Shown here piece by piece: positions 30,379-38,774 of a stretch of 64,000 bases of DNA (positions are counted from its first letter, which is position 1; each line of letters opens with the position of its first letter). Source of the DNA: Aureimonas fodinaquatilis (lineage in GTDB: Bacteria > Pseudomonadota > Alphaproteobacteria > Rhizobiales > Rhizobiaceae). The position numbers and the translations under genes were made by a program. The notes under the pieces are model-generated. The model saw only the letters and a list, made by a program, of their open reading frames with translations, was not told where the DNA came from and did no database searches. The stretch is taken from NCBI RefSeq assembly GCF_008369445.1, contig NZ_VTWH01000002.1, forward strand, positions 682,001-746,000, in the 5' to 3' direction.

Positions 30379-31899
30379 TCACCGTTGCCAGTCGGCTCTT
30401 TTTAGAAGAAGCATCACTGCCGCCAGTTGTACTGCCTGTCCTTTTATGGAAAGCGCATTGACGCGCAGGCTTATCCGGCGGCCTTCAGGCGAACTCAACT
30501 CGACCATCAGCGGTTTCCCGGTAGGAATAGTGCCCGCGATATCGATCAACGGCGCAAGGCTGAATCGGTCTTCCTGTCCGTTGAACATGACATACAACAC
30601 ATCCCGCTCCAGCCGGGCGCCATTGCCATCGCCCAGAAGCGGCGTGGAGGGTGTCAGATGCATTTCCGGAAAAGCCAGATCAAAATCGCCAATATCCCAG
30701 ACGGTCTGTTCAGTGGCGCCGAAATGTGTGACCGGCTCTGACGGTCTTGCTACGGACGTAAAACCGGTTTGTGCCGGTTGATGTGCCAGCGCCGCAGCGC
30801 TCCACGGTCCAACCAGAGAAAACAGCAGCAGAACCGCCGGCACCGCCATGAAATAGCGGATATCACCGCGAGTTATCCGCGGCAGTTGCAACAGCGCAAT
30901 CACCACAGCGGTAACCGCTATAAGGCCGGAATAATACAATTCGATTGTGAAGCGCCCTGCCGCAGCTCTTTGCAACAGTGCAATAACCAGCAAGCCGACC
31001 GGAACGAGGATAGCCAGCGTCCAGAACCGCGCAAACCAACCCGTGAAAACCTGCGCGTCCTGTTGAAATGGATAGAGCGTCAGGCGCAATGCCAGCACCG
31101 ACATCAGCATGAAGGGCACAATCCACAGTATGTCATCTGCAGGAGCCTGCCAGGTCACCAGAAGCTTCAATGCATAGAGGTGCAGCACCAGCAAGGTGAG
31201 CGCGCTGATGGGCATGGCCACCCAGTTGACCAATGGGCGCAAAATGCCCGTAAGCCTTGTGCCGGGGCCGACAATATCCGTCCGAGGCACGAACCCCAGC
31301 GCCGCCAACGGTCCGACCAGACTGATAGCCGTGATATAGATATAGAGATACAGGCGTCGATTGGGTCCGATTTCAAACAGCAATCGCACCAGCTCTGCCA
31401 GCAGCACCATGCTGGATACAAATATCAGAACCGAAAGAAAACCGACTGCGCAGCCAGCCAGCGTGCGAAACACAAAGGCCCAGAACCCTGCAGCCGTGCC
31501 GCGCCGGATAAACGGCGCCAGAAACACGCACAGTACCGCAATGGTTTGCCAAATGTAGTGTGCATCATCAAAAGGCCGGTAGAAGCTGGTGAGCAGGCCG
31601 AAGCCAGCACCGGCAACGATCGACGCTGGCAGCCGGATGAAGGTTGCGATGGACCGAGTTTCACAGAAGAGCGTGACGGCAACTGAGAATGCAGCAGCGG
31701 CATTCAATCCATGCACGAACGTCCAAAGGCGACCATCTGCCGTCAATCGGTATCCGGCAGCATCGAGATTGAGCAATACGCACAGAATGACCAGGCAAAC
31801 TATTGCAAACGGAAAGCGGCCAGCCGCCTGTCCTGCACCGAGCAACATGATACGGCATTCCCGCGCAATGCGGGCGGCCAGCCCTTCTCCTGCCGCCAT
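30379..31899 (-). CDS. DUF4153 family integral membrane protein
   Basis: A 506-residue protein whose first 390 residues form about ten membrane helices in pairs, with the DUF4153-type loop region LYALKLLVTWQAPADDILWIVPFML and a conserved YPFQQDAQVFTGWFARFWTLAILVP segment, followed by a soluble domain of about 115 residues (LAFPEMHLTPSTPLLGDGNGARLERD, GKPLMVELSSPEGRRISLRV). Domain function is unknown. GGAG lies seven bases before the ATG. The upstream side is occupied by palindromic repeats; it ends in a strong terminator, so it appears to be a single-gene unit. Confidence 0.8.
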   Translation of the reverse strand: MAAGEGLAARIARECRIMLLGAGQAAGRFPFAIVCLVILCVLLNLDAAGYRLTADGRLWTFVHGLNAAAAFSVAVTLFCETRSIATFIRLPASIVAGAGFGLLTSFYRPFDDAHYIWQTIAVLCVFLAPFIRRGTAAGFWAFVFRTLAGCAVGFLSVLIFVSSMVLLAELVRLLFEIGPNRRLYLYIYITAISLVGPLAALGFVPRTDIVGPGTRLTGILRPLVNWVAMPISALTLLVLHLYALKLLVTWQAPADDILWIVPFMLMSVLALRLTLYPFQQDAQVFTGWFARFWTLAILVPVGLLVIALLQRAAAGRFTIELYYSGLIAVTAVVIALLQLPRITRGDIRYFMAVPAVLLLFSLVGPWSAAALAHQPAQTGFTSVARPSEPVTHFGATEQTVWDIGDFDLAFPEMHLTPSTPLLGDGNGARLERDVLYVMFNGQEDRFSLAPLIDIAGTIPTGKPLMVELSSPEGRRISLRVNALSIKGQAVQLAAVMLLLKRADWQR

Positions 31900-31918
31900 A
31901 TAGTTGCTCCTGCCTGCT

Positions 31919-32017
31919 GGAGCGCTTCAGATGATGCCTCGATCGACCCGAACGCTCTCACTCTTTGTGCTATCGCATTGCCCTGACGTTGAAACACAGT
32001 GTTTCAACTAGAAATGC
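31919..32017. repeat. RIME-like palindromic intergenic element, copy A (full length)
   Basis: First palindrome GAGCGCTTC...GAACGCTC (31920-31957), linker CTCTTTGTGCTATCGCATTG, then a second palindrome with perfect ten-base arms GTTGAAACAC (31988-31997) and GTGTTTCAAC (31999-32008), ending AGAAATGC. The two-palindrome layout and the TTTGT...TCGCATT linker resemble rhizobial intergenic mosaic elements from memory. Confidence 0.7.
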
Positions 32018-32020
32018 CTG

Positions 32021-32077
32021 GCTTTTGACTTATCGCATTGTCTTGACGTTGAAACACAGTGTTTCAACTAGAAATGC
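32021..32077. repeat. RIME-like element, copy B (second half only, tandem to copy A)
   Basis: Repeats bases 31961-32017 with few changes at a 60-base period; the second palindrome is identical to copy A. It abuts the stop codon of the downstream minus-strand gene (32079). Confidence 0.75.
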
Positions 32078-32078
32078 T

Positions 32079-32933
32079 TTAACGCCGCATGGCCCGCCAA
32101 TAGAGCCAGCTTCGCCTGACAGGACCAATACCCTGTGTAACCTGCGTCCCGCCACCCGCAACAATGCGGTTCAGCAAAGTCCTGCAACAAAGCGCCGGAA
32201 GAATGGCAGGACGAATTTTAGAAGCCAGTGAAGGTAGTTGCGCCTCAACCTGTCGCAGATGTTCGCTGGCATATGCCGCGATGGCCAGACGTGCCGGTCG
32301 CAGCGTTGCGGAATCTTCAGTGAGCCAGTCACCTCCCTGCAAACCGGTTGACGCCAACACATCGCCGGGAACAAAGTTCTGGCGCAAAGCCCTGTGCCTT
32401 TCCTCATGCATCAGCGCAGACGATGCCAGACAGGCGACCCCGGCATGGCCGGCGGCATCAGCTATCTGATTTGCAACCTCCCGATCCAGCACCATCGCAA
32501 CCAGCATGATGACCGTTGCGGTTGTTTCGCCGGCATAAGCCTCGAATTCCGATCGTCCCGGCATTGGATCATTATAAAGATCGAAAATTCGCGCTTCCAG
32601 AAACCGTTCGAAAGCGTCGAGTGGCAGGGAAAAACGCTCGACCGTGGCCAACAATGCCTGAGCAACGGGAGAGCCCTGCCCCAGATCGTCCGGATTGTTG
32701 AGCCGATCACGCCACCATTGCAGGCGAATTTCTCCCGGCAAAGGCTGGCTGACCATTGCGGCAATGCGCGCTGTTTCAATATCGAAAGCATAGAGCGCAG
32801 CCACCGGCCCTTGAAGCTCAGGTGGTACGAAGCTCAGGGATACCGCCCGATCCGCGTCTGCCTGCTCAACAATCTTGCGGCATTCCTGAAAGGCGGCTGG
32901 CAATTTGTCAGCCAGTTCAGTCAGCAGAGCCAT
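32079..32933 (-). CDS. Squalene/phytoene synthase family protein (NDUFAF6-like)
   Basis: A 284-residue trans-isoprenyl diphosphate synthase-like protein with the family pattern VSLSFVPPELQGPVAALYAFDIETARIAAM and EIRLQWWRDRLNN, then FDLYNDPMPGRSEFEAYAGETTATVIML. The aspartate-rich motifs (DxxxD) needed for prenyl condensation are weak: the segment around YAFDIETARIA has only one aspartate. This subgroup includes human NDUFAF6, a complex I assembly factor, rather than true carotenoid or hopanoid enzymes. The neighbour is an NDUFAF3-type gene one base away, which supports that reading. I start at the ATG at 32933. Confidence 0.85.
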   Translation of the reverse strand: MALLTELADKLPAAFQECRKIVEQADADRAVSLSFVPPELQGPVAALYAFDIETARIAAMVSQPLPGEIRLQWWRDRLNNPDDLGQGSPVAQALLATVERFSLPLDAFERFLEARIFDLYNDPMPGRSEFEAYAGETTATVIMLVAMVLDREVANQIADAAGHAGVACLASSALMHEERHRALRQNFVPGDVLASTGLQGGDWLTEDSATLRPARLAIAAYASEHLRQVEAQLPSLASKIRPAILPALCCRTLLNRIVAGGGTQVTQGIGPVRRSWLYWRAMRR

Positions 32934-32934
32934 A

Positions 32935-33324
32935 TCAATCCACCGCGACCAAAGCCGCGCCAACCGGGCGCCCTTCAGACAGCATGATGTTGTAGGTTCT
33001 GACAGCCGCGCCCGTCGACATCGCGTCACAGGAAATGCCGCTCTTGCGAAACCTGTCAGCCAGCGCTGCCGGCAATCTGCGCAGGTCTACGCCCGTGCCG
33101 AACAGCATGAAGCTAAGCTCACTCGCCTCCTCCAGCGCCAGCAAAAGTCTGTCACCGGAAAATGGCTGGGTTGACGAAGCTTCCCAGCCATATAGACCCG
33201 ATGGCAGACACAGCAGAGAGCCCTGGTGCGACATGCCGGCGAACCTGAAGCCGCCATTGCCATAGGCGTCAATGGCAACCTGCCTTGGCAGGTGAGCATC
33301 GCGCCTTTGCGGCTCCACTGCCAT
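32935..33324 (-). CDS. Mth938-like domain protein (NDUFAF3 family)
   Basis: A 129-residue protein of the Mth938/NDUFAF3/AAMDC fold: IDAYGNGGFRFAGMSHQGSLLCLPSG, then LSFMLFGTGVDLRRLPAALADRFRKSGISCDAMSTGAAVRTYNIMLSEGRPVGAALVAV. The GTGxDLRRLPxxL and MSTGAAVRTYNxLxxEGRxVxAALxAV patterns are diagnostic. In mitochondria NDUFAF3 is needed for complex I assembly; the bacterial role is not settled. It is translated with secDF upstream (three-base gap) and the NDUFAF6-like gene downstream. Confidence 0.88.
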   Translation of the reverse strand: MAVEPQRRDAHLPRQVAIDAYGNGGFRFAGMSHQGSLLCLPSGLYGWEASSTQPFSGDRLLLALEEASELSFMLFGTGVDLRRLPAALADRFRKSGISCDAMSTGAAVRTYNIMLSEGRPVGAALVAVD

Positions 33325-33327
33325 GTA

Positions 33328-35880
33328 TCAGGCTTCCTTCGCCGTGTTTGCCTGCGCCGCCTCAACCATGTCGGCCTTTTCAGGACGCAGTTTGAAGTAG
33401 ATCAACATCGGGCCAGCGATAAACACCGAAGAGTAAACGCCCACCAGAACACCCACAATCATCGGTGCAACGAAATTCCGGATAACATCTCCGCCGAAGA
33501 AATAGAGCGCCGCAAGAGCCAGGATCATCGTTACGCCAGTCATGATGGTGCGATTGAGCGTTTCGTTCAACGAAAGATCAATCAGAGTATCAATCGGCAT
33601 CTTTTTGTATTTTCGCAGGTTCTCACGCATTCGGTCGAACACGACAATCGTATCATTGAGCGAATAGCCGACGATTGTCAGAATCGCCGCAATACTGGTC
33701 AGGTTGAATTCTGCCTGAGTGATGACGAGAAAGCCGATCGTCATGATCACATCATGCGCGGTGGAAACGATAGCGCCGACGGCAAACTGCCACTCGAACC
33801 GCACCCAGACATAGATCATGATGCCAAGCATGGCCCCGACCACGCCCAGTACAGCGGCCACTGCAAGCTCGCCCGAAACAGACGGTCCAACCACTTCGAC
33901 ACGCTCGAAGTCGTAGTCTGCCTGCAGTGCACCACGCACCGCATTGATGCTGGTTTGCGGCGTTTCCAGATCAGCCGGCTGCGAGCCAAACCGTATCAAC
34001 ACATCACGGGCCGAGCCGAACTCCTGAACCTGAACCTCGCCTTCGATAATATTGGACAACGAACTGCGGATTTGCGCCAGATCAGCCTCAGGTGCCTTTG
34101 ATCTCGCTTCAATAACCGTGCCGCCGGTGAAGTCGATGCCGTAATTCAGCCCCATCCCTGCCAGACCGGCGATCGACGCCAGTGACAATGCAATTGTCAG
34201 CGCAAAAGCCACGCGGCGCATCGCCATGAACGGAATTCGGGTTGTCTTGTTGACGAAGGTGAAGAAGCCGCGCTTCACTTCCTTCGGGCGACGAACCTTG
34301 ACCCAGTAGGCAACCAGCCAGCGGGTCAGGGTAATGGCAGTGAACAGAGTTGTCAGAATGCCGAGCGCCAGGGTGACGGCAAAACCACGAACCGGCCCGG
34401 ATCCAAGGAAGAACAGCACCGCCGCTGCAATCAGCGAGGTGATGTTGGCATCCATAATGGTGCCAAAAGCCTTGTGAAAACCGGCGTCGATTGACTGTAT
34501 GACCGATCGGCCAGCTTTTCGCTCTTCCAGTATTCGCTCGTAAATCAGCACGTTGGAGTCCACCGCCATGCCCATCGTCAGAACGATACCGGCAATGCCC
34601 GGCAGGGTCAGCGTTGCCCCGAGCCAGGACAGGAGTGCTACCAGCAGCACCACGTTGAAGAACAGTGCGACATTCGCAATCAGGCCGAGAAAGCCGTAAG
34701 CCGCCAGCATGAACACGACAACGAAGATGGCACCGATGATGCCGGCATTCTGGCCGGCTGCCACCGAATCCGCACCCAGGCCGGGGCCGACGGTGCGCTC
34801 TTCCATGATGTTCAGATTGGCCGGCAGTGCACCTGCGCGCAGCAGAACAGACAGATCATTGGCGCTCTGCACGGTGAAATTGCCGGATATCTGCGCCTGA
34901 CCGCCCAGAATTGGTTCGCGAATATTGGGTGCGGACAGCACCTGATTGTCGAGAACGATTGCAAATGGCCGGCCAACATTCTGCTGCGTTACGGCACCAA
35001 AGCGCTGCGCGCCCCGCGCGTCGAAGCGGATGCTGACCACCGCCTCATTCGTCTGCTGGTCAAAACTTGTCTGGGCATCGGTCAGGTTTTCACCCGAGAC
35101 CATGATTTGCCGCTGCACAAGGAAGGGCTGTGGTGGATTGTCGGTGGAATAAAGCAACTCCGACCCGGCGGGTGCAGGCTGCTGCCCGGCTGCCACAGCC
35201 TGAGCGGAATTTTGCGTATCAACCAACCGGAATGTCAGCTGCGCGGTCTGGTTCAGCAAAGCCTTCAGACGGGCGGGATCCTGCAGGCCAGGAACCTGCA
35301 CCATGATCCGGTCCATGCCCTGACGCTGAATGATCGGTTCTGTCGTTCCAAGCTCATCAACACGTCGGCGCACGACTTCAATAGACTGCGCCACCGCGGT
35401 GGACAGGCGGTAATTGATGCCCTGCTCTGTCAGGCTCAGGCGGAAAACCCCCGGTTGCGGCTCTTCCAGATTGGTTTCCACAACGGAACCACCTGTCAGC
35501 AAACCGCCCGATACAGGCTCGGTCAGCGTACGCAGCGCCTCACGCGTGGCCGCCGATTGCGCAGGGTCACGCAGGCGGAACTCCACAACCTGACCGGTTT
35601 CCGTCAGAGCGGTGTAACCAATATTCGCCGTGCGCAATTGCAGGCGCACATCGTCGCGCACCGAATTGAGTCGCGCTGCAACAAGAGATGCCCTGTCTAC
35701 TTCCAAAAGAATGTAGGAGCCGCCCTGCAGATCCAGCCCAAGCGTCATGGGCTGGCTTGGTAACCAGGACGGTAATGCGTCAAGCTGGCGCTGGGTAAGA
35801 ATATTGGGCATGGCAAAGACCACACCCAACAGGACGATGAACCAGATGATAGTGGTTTTCCAGCGCGAAAAATGAAGCAT
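33328..35880 (-). CDS. secDF: Protein translocase subunit SecDF (fused)
   Basis: Fusion of SecD and SecF, 850 residues, which uses the proton gradient to pull preproteins through SecYEG. The SecD half has TLGLDLQGGSYILLEVD and the periplasmic P1 domain (RGAQRFGAVTQQNVGRPFAIVLD, LRAGALPANL), then GMAVDSNVLIYERILEE. The SecF half begins near residue 550 (RRVAFALTIALSLASIAGL), with GIDFTGGTVIEARSK and GYSLNDTIVVFDRMREN. Twelve helices are expected. A fused secDF is usual for several Rhizobiales. It follows yajC (118-base gap). Confidence 0.96.
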   Translation of the reverse strand: MLHFSRWKTTIIWFIVLLGVVFAMPNILTQRQLDALPSWLPSQPMTLGLDLQGGSYILLEVDRASLVAARLNSVRDDVRLQLRTANIGYTALTETGQVVEFRLRDPAQSAATREALRTLTEPVSGGLLTGGSVVETNLEEPQPGVFRLSLTEQGINYRLSTAVAQSIEVVRRRVDELGTTEPIIQRQGMDRIMVQVPGLQDPARLKALLNQTAQLTFRLVDTQNSAQAVAAGQQPAPAGSELLYSTDNPPQPFLVQRQIMVSGENLTDAQTSFDQQTNEAVVSIRFDARGAQRFGAVTQQNVGRPFAIVLDNQVLSAPNIREPILGGQAQISGNFTVQSANDLSVLLRAGALPANLNIMEERTVGPGLGADSVAAGQNAGIIGAIFVVVFMLAAYGFLGLIANVALFFNVVLLVALLSWLGATLTLPGIAGIVLTMGMAVDSNVLIYERILEERKAGRSVIQSIDAGFHKAFGTIMDANITSLIAAAVLFFLGSGPVRGFAVTLALGILTTLFTAITLTRWLVAYWVKVRRPKEVKRGFFTFVNKTTRIPFMAMRRVAFALTIALSLASIAGLAGMGLNYGIDFTGGTVIEARSKAPEADLAQIRSSLSNIIEGEVQVQEFGSARDVLIRFGSQPADLETPQTSINAVRGALQADYDFERVEVVGPSVSGELAVAAVLGVVGAMLGIMIYVWVRFEWQFAVGAIVSTAHDVIMTIGFLVITQAEFNLTSIAAILTIVGYSLNDTIVVFDRMRENLRKYKKMPIDTLIDLSLNETLNRTIMTGVTMILALAALYFFGGDVIRNFVAPMIVGVLVGVYSSVFIAGPMLIYFKLRPEKADMVEAAQANTAKEA

Positions 35881-35998
35881 ATTTGTCCTGAAAAGCGATG
35901 GCGGCGTTAACAGCCTGCCACGCCAGATCTATAGGCCGGGATAATGTCCGGATGCCTTATGACACCCGGCATCGCAACCTGATTAACCCCAACAACGG

Positions 35999-36340
35999 CT
36001 ATTTCGTGTTGTCGGCCGTCGGTTCGCCCTTAACACGCACATCGGCAATGGTTGAAAGCAGAACGCGGATTTTAACCTGCTCGGAAATCTGCACTTCAAC
36101 TTCGCCATTATCATGGACTTTCGTCACCTTGCCAAGAATACCGCCGCCGGTAACAACCGTGTCACCACGACGGATCGACTTGAGCATTTCTTCACGCTTC
36201 GACATCTGGCGGCGCTGCGGGCGGATAATCAGGAAATACATGATCGCAAAAACTGCGACAAAAGGCAGAATGGTGAAGATCATGCCATCCATTCCACCGG
36301 CGGCACCTGTGGTTTGGGCATAAGCCGGGGATATGAACAT
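35999..36340 (-). CDS. yajC: Preprotein translocase accessory subunit YajC
   Basis: Small inner-membrane partner of SecDF, 113 residues. It has a hydrophobic helix (MIFTILPFVAVFAIMYFLIIRPQRRQ) followed by the family KREEMLKSIRRGDTVVTGGGILGKVTKV segment. I start at the ATG at 36340 (MFISPAYAQ) with AGGAG at six bases; longer frames upstream lack support. Divergent from the DUF815 gene. Confidence 0.95.
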   Translation of the reverse strand: MFISPAYAQTTGAAGGMDGMIFTILPFVAVFAIMYFLIIRPQRRQMSKREEMLKSIRRGDTVVTGGGILGKVTKVHDNGEVEVQISEQVKIRVLLSTIADVRVKGEPTADNTK

Positions 36341-36470
36341 AGTTTCTCCTGTGTTTAAGCAGCTGAAGGGTTTACGAACTGGCCGCAATATACGAACGGT
36401 TAGGCCGAATGCAACACGCCGTGCATCAGTGCGCACCGGAGACGACGCGATTCCACAGGGAAGTCATGAA

Positions 36471-37337
36471 ATGAACCAGCTAGCCGAGCCAGATTTGATA
36501 GCAACCTTGCGTCGGATTGCCGACTCCCTGGAGCGCGTCGCGCCGCCGCCACCCGCACTGCCAGACCTGTCTTCGGCTGACTGTTTTGTATTCGAACCGC
36601 CGCTGAATCTGCGCCCGGTTCAAAAAGTCAGCCGCGTGCCGATTGAGCTTCTGACCGGCATTGACCGGGCAAAAGACATTCTGATGACCAATACAAAACG
36701 ATTTGCGGAAGGCTTGCCTGCCAACAATGCGCTGCTCTGGGGAGCGCGTGGCATGGGGAAATCTTCTCTGGTCAAGGCAGCGCATGCTGCTGTCAACGCA
36801 GCCAATCCCGAACGGCCGTTGAAGCTGATTGAGATTCATCGCGAAGATATCAGCCACCTTCCGGACCTTATGTCCTTTCTAAGAAAATCTGATTATCCTA
36901 TTGTTTTGTTTTGCGATGATTTGTCATTCGATCATGATGATACAAGCTACAAGTCGCTGAAAACCGTGCTTGATGGCGGCGTCGAGGGTCGCCCGGCCAA
37001 TGTTCTGTTCTACGCAACCTCCAATCGCAGACATCTTTTGCCACGCAATATGATGGAGAATGAGCAGGCAACTGCCATCACTCCCGGAGAGGCTGTGGAG
37101 GAGAAAGTCTCGCTTTCAGATCGCTTTGGTCTCTGGCTGGGCTTTCATGCCTGTTCACAAGATGACTACCTGGCGATGGTCGAAGGATATCTGAACGCCT
37201 TCGGCATTCCCTATGACTCGGACACCACAAGACCCGCTGCTCTGGAATGGTATACGACGCGTGGCAGCCGCTCGGGCCGGGTCGCATGGCAGTTTGTGCA
37301 GGATTATGCCGCTGGCCTCGGCAAAAGGCTGGACTGA
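36471..37337 (+). CDS. DUF815 family AAA+ ATPase
   Basis: A 288-residue cytoplasmic ATPase. Walker A is LLWGARGMGKSSLVKAA (about residues 88-104); a Walker B-like strand is PIVLFCDDLSFDHDD, followed by the sensor-1 segment VLFYATSNRRHLLPR, then SDRFGLWLGFHACSQDDYL. This is the DUF815 signature; these proteins are widespread next to yajC/secDF or the nlpD-like gene and have no established role. The ATG at 36471 has ACAGGGAAG upstream. Terminator shared with the convergent LytM gene. Confidence 0.9.
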   Translation: MNQLAEPDLIATLRRIADSLERVAPPPPALPDLSSADCFVFEPPLNLRPVQKVSRVPIELLTGIDRAKDILMTNTKRFAEGLPANNALLWGARGMGKSSLVKAAHAAVNAANPERPLKLIEIHREDISHLPDLMSFLRKSDYPIVLFCDDLSFDHDDTSYKSLKTVLDGGVEGRPANVLFYATSNRRHLLPRNMMENEQATAITPGEAVEEKVSLSDRFGLWLGFHACSQDDYLAMVEGYLNAFGIPYDSDTTRPAALEWYTTRGSRSGRVAWQFVQDYAAGLGKRLD

Positions 37338-37353
37338 CAAAAAGTCGGGAGTT

Positions 37354-37420
37354 GCGCTCTATCACTTTGTTTTGTCGCATCGCTTGCCGGTGGACTGATT
37401 CTGTTCAACGTCAGCGCTCC
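37354..37420. repeat. Degenerate RIME-like element, copy E
   Basis: GCGCTCTATCACTTTGTTTTGTCGCATCGC matches the linker and right arm of the first palindrome, followed by CTTGCCG and a poorly conserved second palindrome (GTTCAAC only). It has kept the linker best. Confidence 0.45.
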
Positions 37421-37461
37421 GGCGAGACTGAAAAGCGCTGCAACGACTTGACCAAAACAAC

Positions 37462-37495
37462 AAAGGCCTGATTCCCTCGCGGGAATCAGGCCTTT
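37462..37495. terminator. Bidirectional terminator between the DUF815 and LytM genes
   Basis: Perfect 15-base arms AAAGGCCTGATTCCC and complement around a TCGC loop, with A-rich left flank and TTTT right flank, 124 bases after the DUF815 stop and 21 before the LytM stop on the other strand. Confidence 0.85.
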
Positions 37496-37515
37496 TCAAT
37501 TCGTGCACTATGCAT

Positions 37516-38670
37516 CTATTGCAAGTAGGTCATCGGATTGACTGGCGATGAGTCCTTGCGAACCTCAAAATGCAGCATTGGAGCATCGGTGTCGCCCGTC
37601 ATGCCGGCTTTGGCAATGTCCTGCCCGCGCCGCACCGTAGCTCCGCGCTCCACCAGAATCTCATCGGCATGGCCGTAAACTGTCACCAGGCCATTGTCAT
37701 GCTTGACCAAAACGGTCTTGCCAAACTCTTTCAGCCCCTCACCCGCATAGATGACGACGCCGTTTTCTGCCGCCTTGACCGGTGTGCCGCGCGGCACTGA
37801 AATGTCCAGACCATCATTGCGGCGAGTGCCTACCTTGTCGCCGAAGTTTTTGACAACACGGCCCTGCACCGGCCAGCGAAACTGTTCAATTCCCGTCGAT
37901 GCCGGGGCAAGTGCTGCGGTTTCACGCTCGGCTTCCTGCGTTACGGTAGAGCTTGCAGCCGGTGGCGCGGCAGGGGTTTGCGCTGGTGCAGCCTGAGTGG
38001 CGGCTGGCGTTTGCGCCGGTGCCGCCCCTGTAGCCGGTGCTGCGGAAGGTGCAGCAACGCGGTTTGCCTGGTCCTGCAACGTGGTGGGCGGAGAGCCCAG
38101 TGCAGCAACGCGGGTGTTTCCAGAGCCGTTCGGCACCTGCAACACCTGTCCAATTCGAATATTGTCAGATGCCAACCCGTTGGCGGCGCGCAAATCAGCA
38201 ACGCTTACACCCGCACGGCTGGCAATCAGGTTCAGCGAATCGCCTGGTGTTACCGTGATTGTCGACCCGTCAGATGCGGCGGCAACCGCGGTTTGCGTTG
38301 GAGCAGGTGTCTGCGCTGGTGCCGCGTTGTAAACTGGCTGCTGCGCTGGCGCGCTGGCAATTGTTGATTGCGCTGGCGAAGCGGATGGTGGCGGCAACTG
38401 AGAACGCGAAACCTGAGCGCTGGTCTGCTGCGGCTCATACATTGCGCCTGACTGTGCAGGATAAGACGGCTGGCTTGCTGCATAAGCGGGCTGCTGAACC
38501 GGCTGCGGCGCCGAACTTTGCGGTATGGCACCCGTGTAGAAGCCATCCTGCAATCTTGTTACATCGCTGCTGCATGCGGCAAGGGCCGTGGTTAAAGCCA
38601 ACAGACCGATGGCCCGCAACAAGCTGTTACGTGATTTTTTTATAACGCCAAAAGCCATCTTGGTCCCCAT
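37516..38670 (-). CDS. LysM/M23 (LytM) lipoprotein, NlpD-like
   Basis: A 384-residue outer-membrane-type lipoprotein: lipobox LAAC with Cys33, a long Pro/Gln/Ala-rich linker, one LysM domain (ITVTPGDSLNLIASRAGVSVADL ... IRIGQVLQVP, about residues 137-180) for peptidoglycan binding, and a C-terminal M23 domain. The metal site is degenerate: where active enzymes have HxxxD the protein reads NDGLD, and the HxH motif is MLHFE. It is therefore probably an amidase activator like NlpD or EnvC, not a hydrolase. The surE-pcm-nlpD order is the same as in many proteobacteria. An alternative start is the ATG at 38658 (MAFGVIKK). Confidence 0.9.
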   Translation of the reverse strand: MGTKMAFGVIKKSRNSLLRAIGLLALTTALAACSSDVTRLQDGFYTGAIPQSSAPQPVQQPAYAASQPSYPAQSGAMYEPQQTSAQVSRSQLPPPSASPAQSTIASAPAQQPVYNAAPAQTPAPTQTAVAAASDGSTITVTPGDSLNLIASRAGVSVADLRAANGLASDNIRIGQVLQVPNGSGNTRVAALGSPPTTLQDQANRVAAPSAAPATGAAPAQTPAATQAAPAQTPAAPPAASSTVTQEAERETAALAPASTGIEQFRWPVQGRVVKNFGDKVGTRRNDGLDISVPRGTPVKAAENGVVIYAGEGLKEFGKTVLVKHDNGLVTVYGHADEILVERGATVRRGQDIAKAGMTGDTDAPMLHFEVRKDSSPVNPMTYLQ

Positions 38671-38774
38671 GCCCGTACAACGACATCTGACCTATAAAAG
38701 CGCGTTAATGTTACCGCACGGTTAAATATGAAGCTTCATTGCCATGTTTATTTTTAATTTTGCGCTTCGGAAGG

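Noticed and set aside
30379-31899. DUF4153 gene as an exopolysaccharide polymerase or flippase
   Set aside because: No glycan-handling motif is visible; the membrane pattern fits DUF4153 and the context is not an exopolysaccharide cluster.
31971-32077. CRISPR array
   Set aside because: Only two repeats, each palindromic with no unique spacers of constant length between multiple units and no cas genes; it is an intergenic repeat element.
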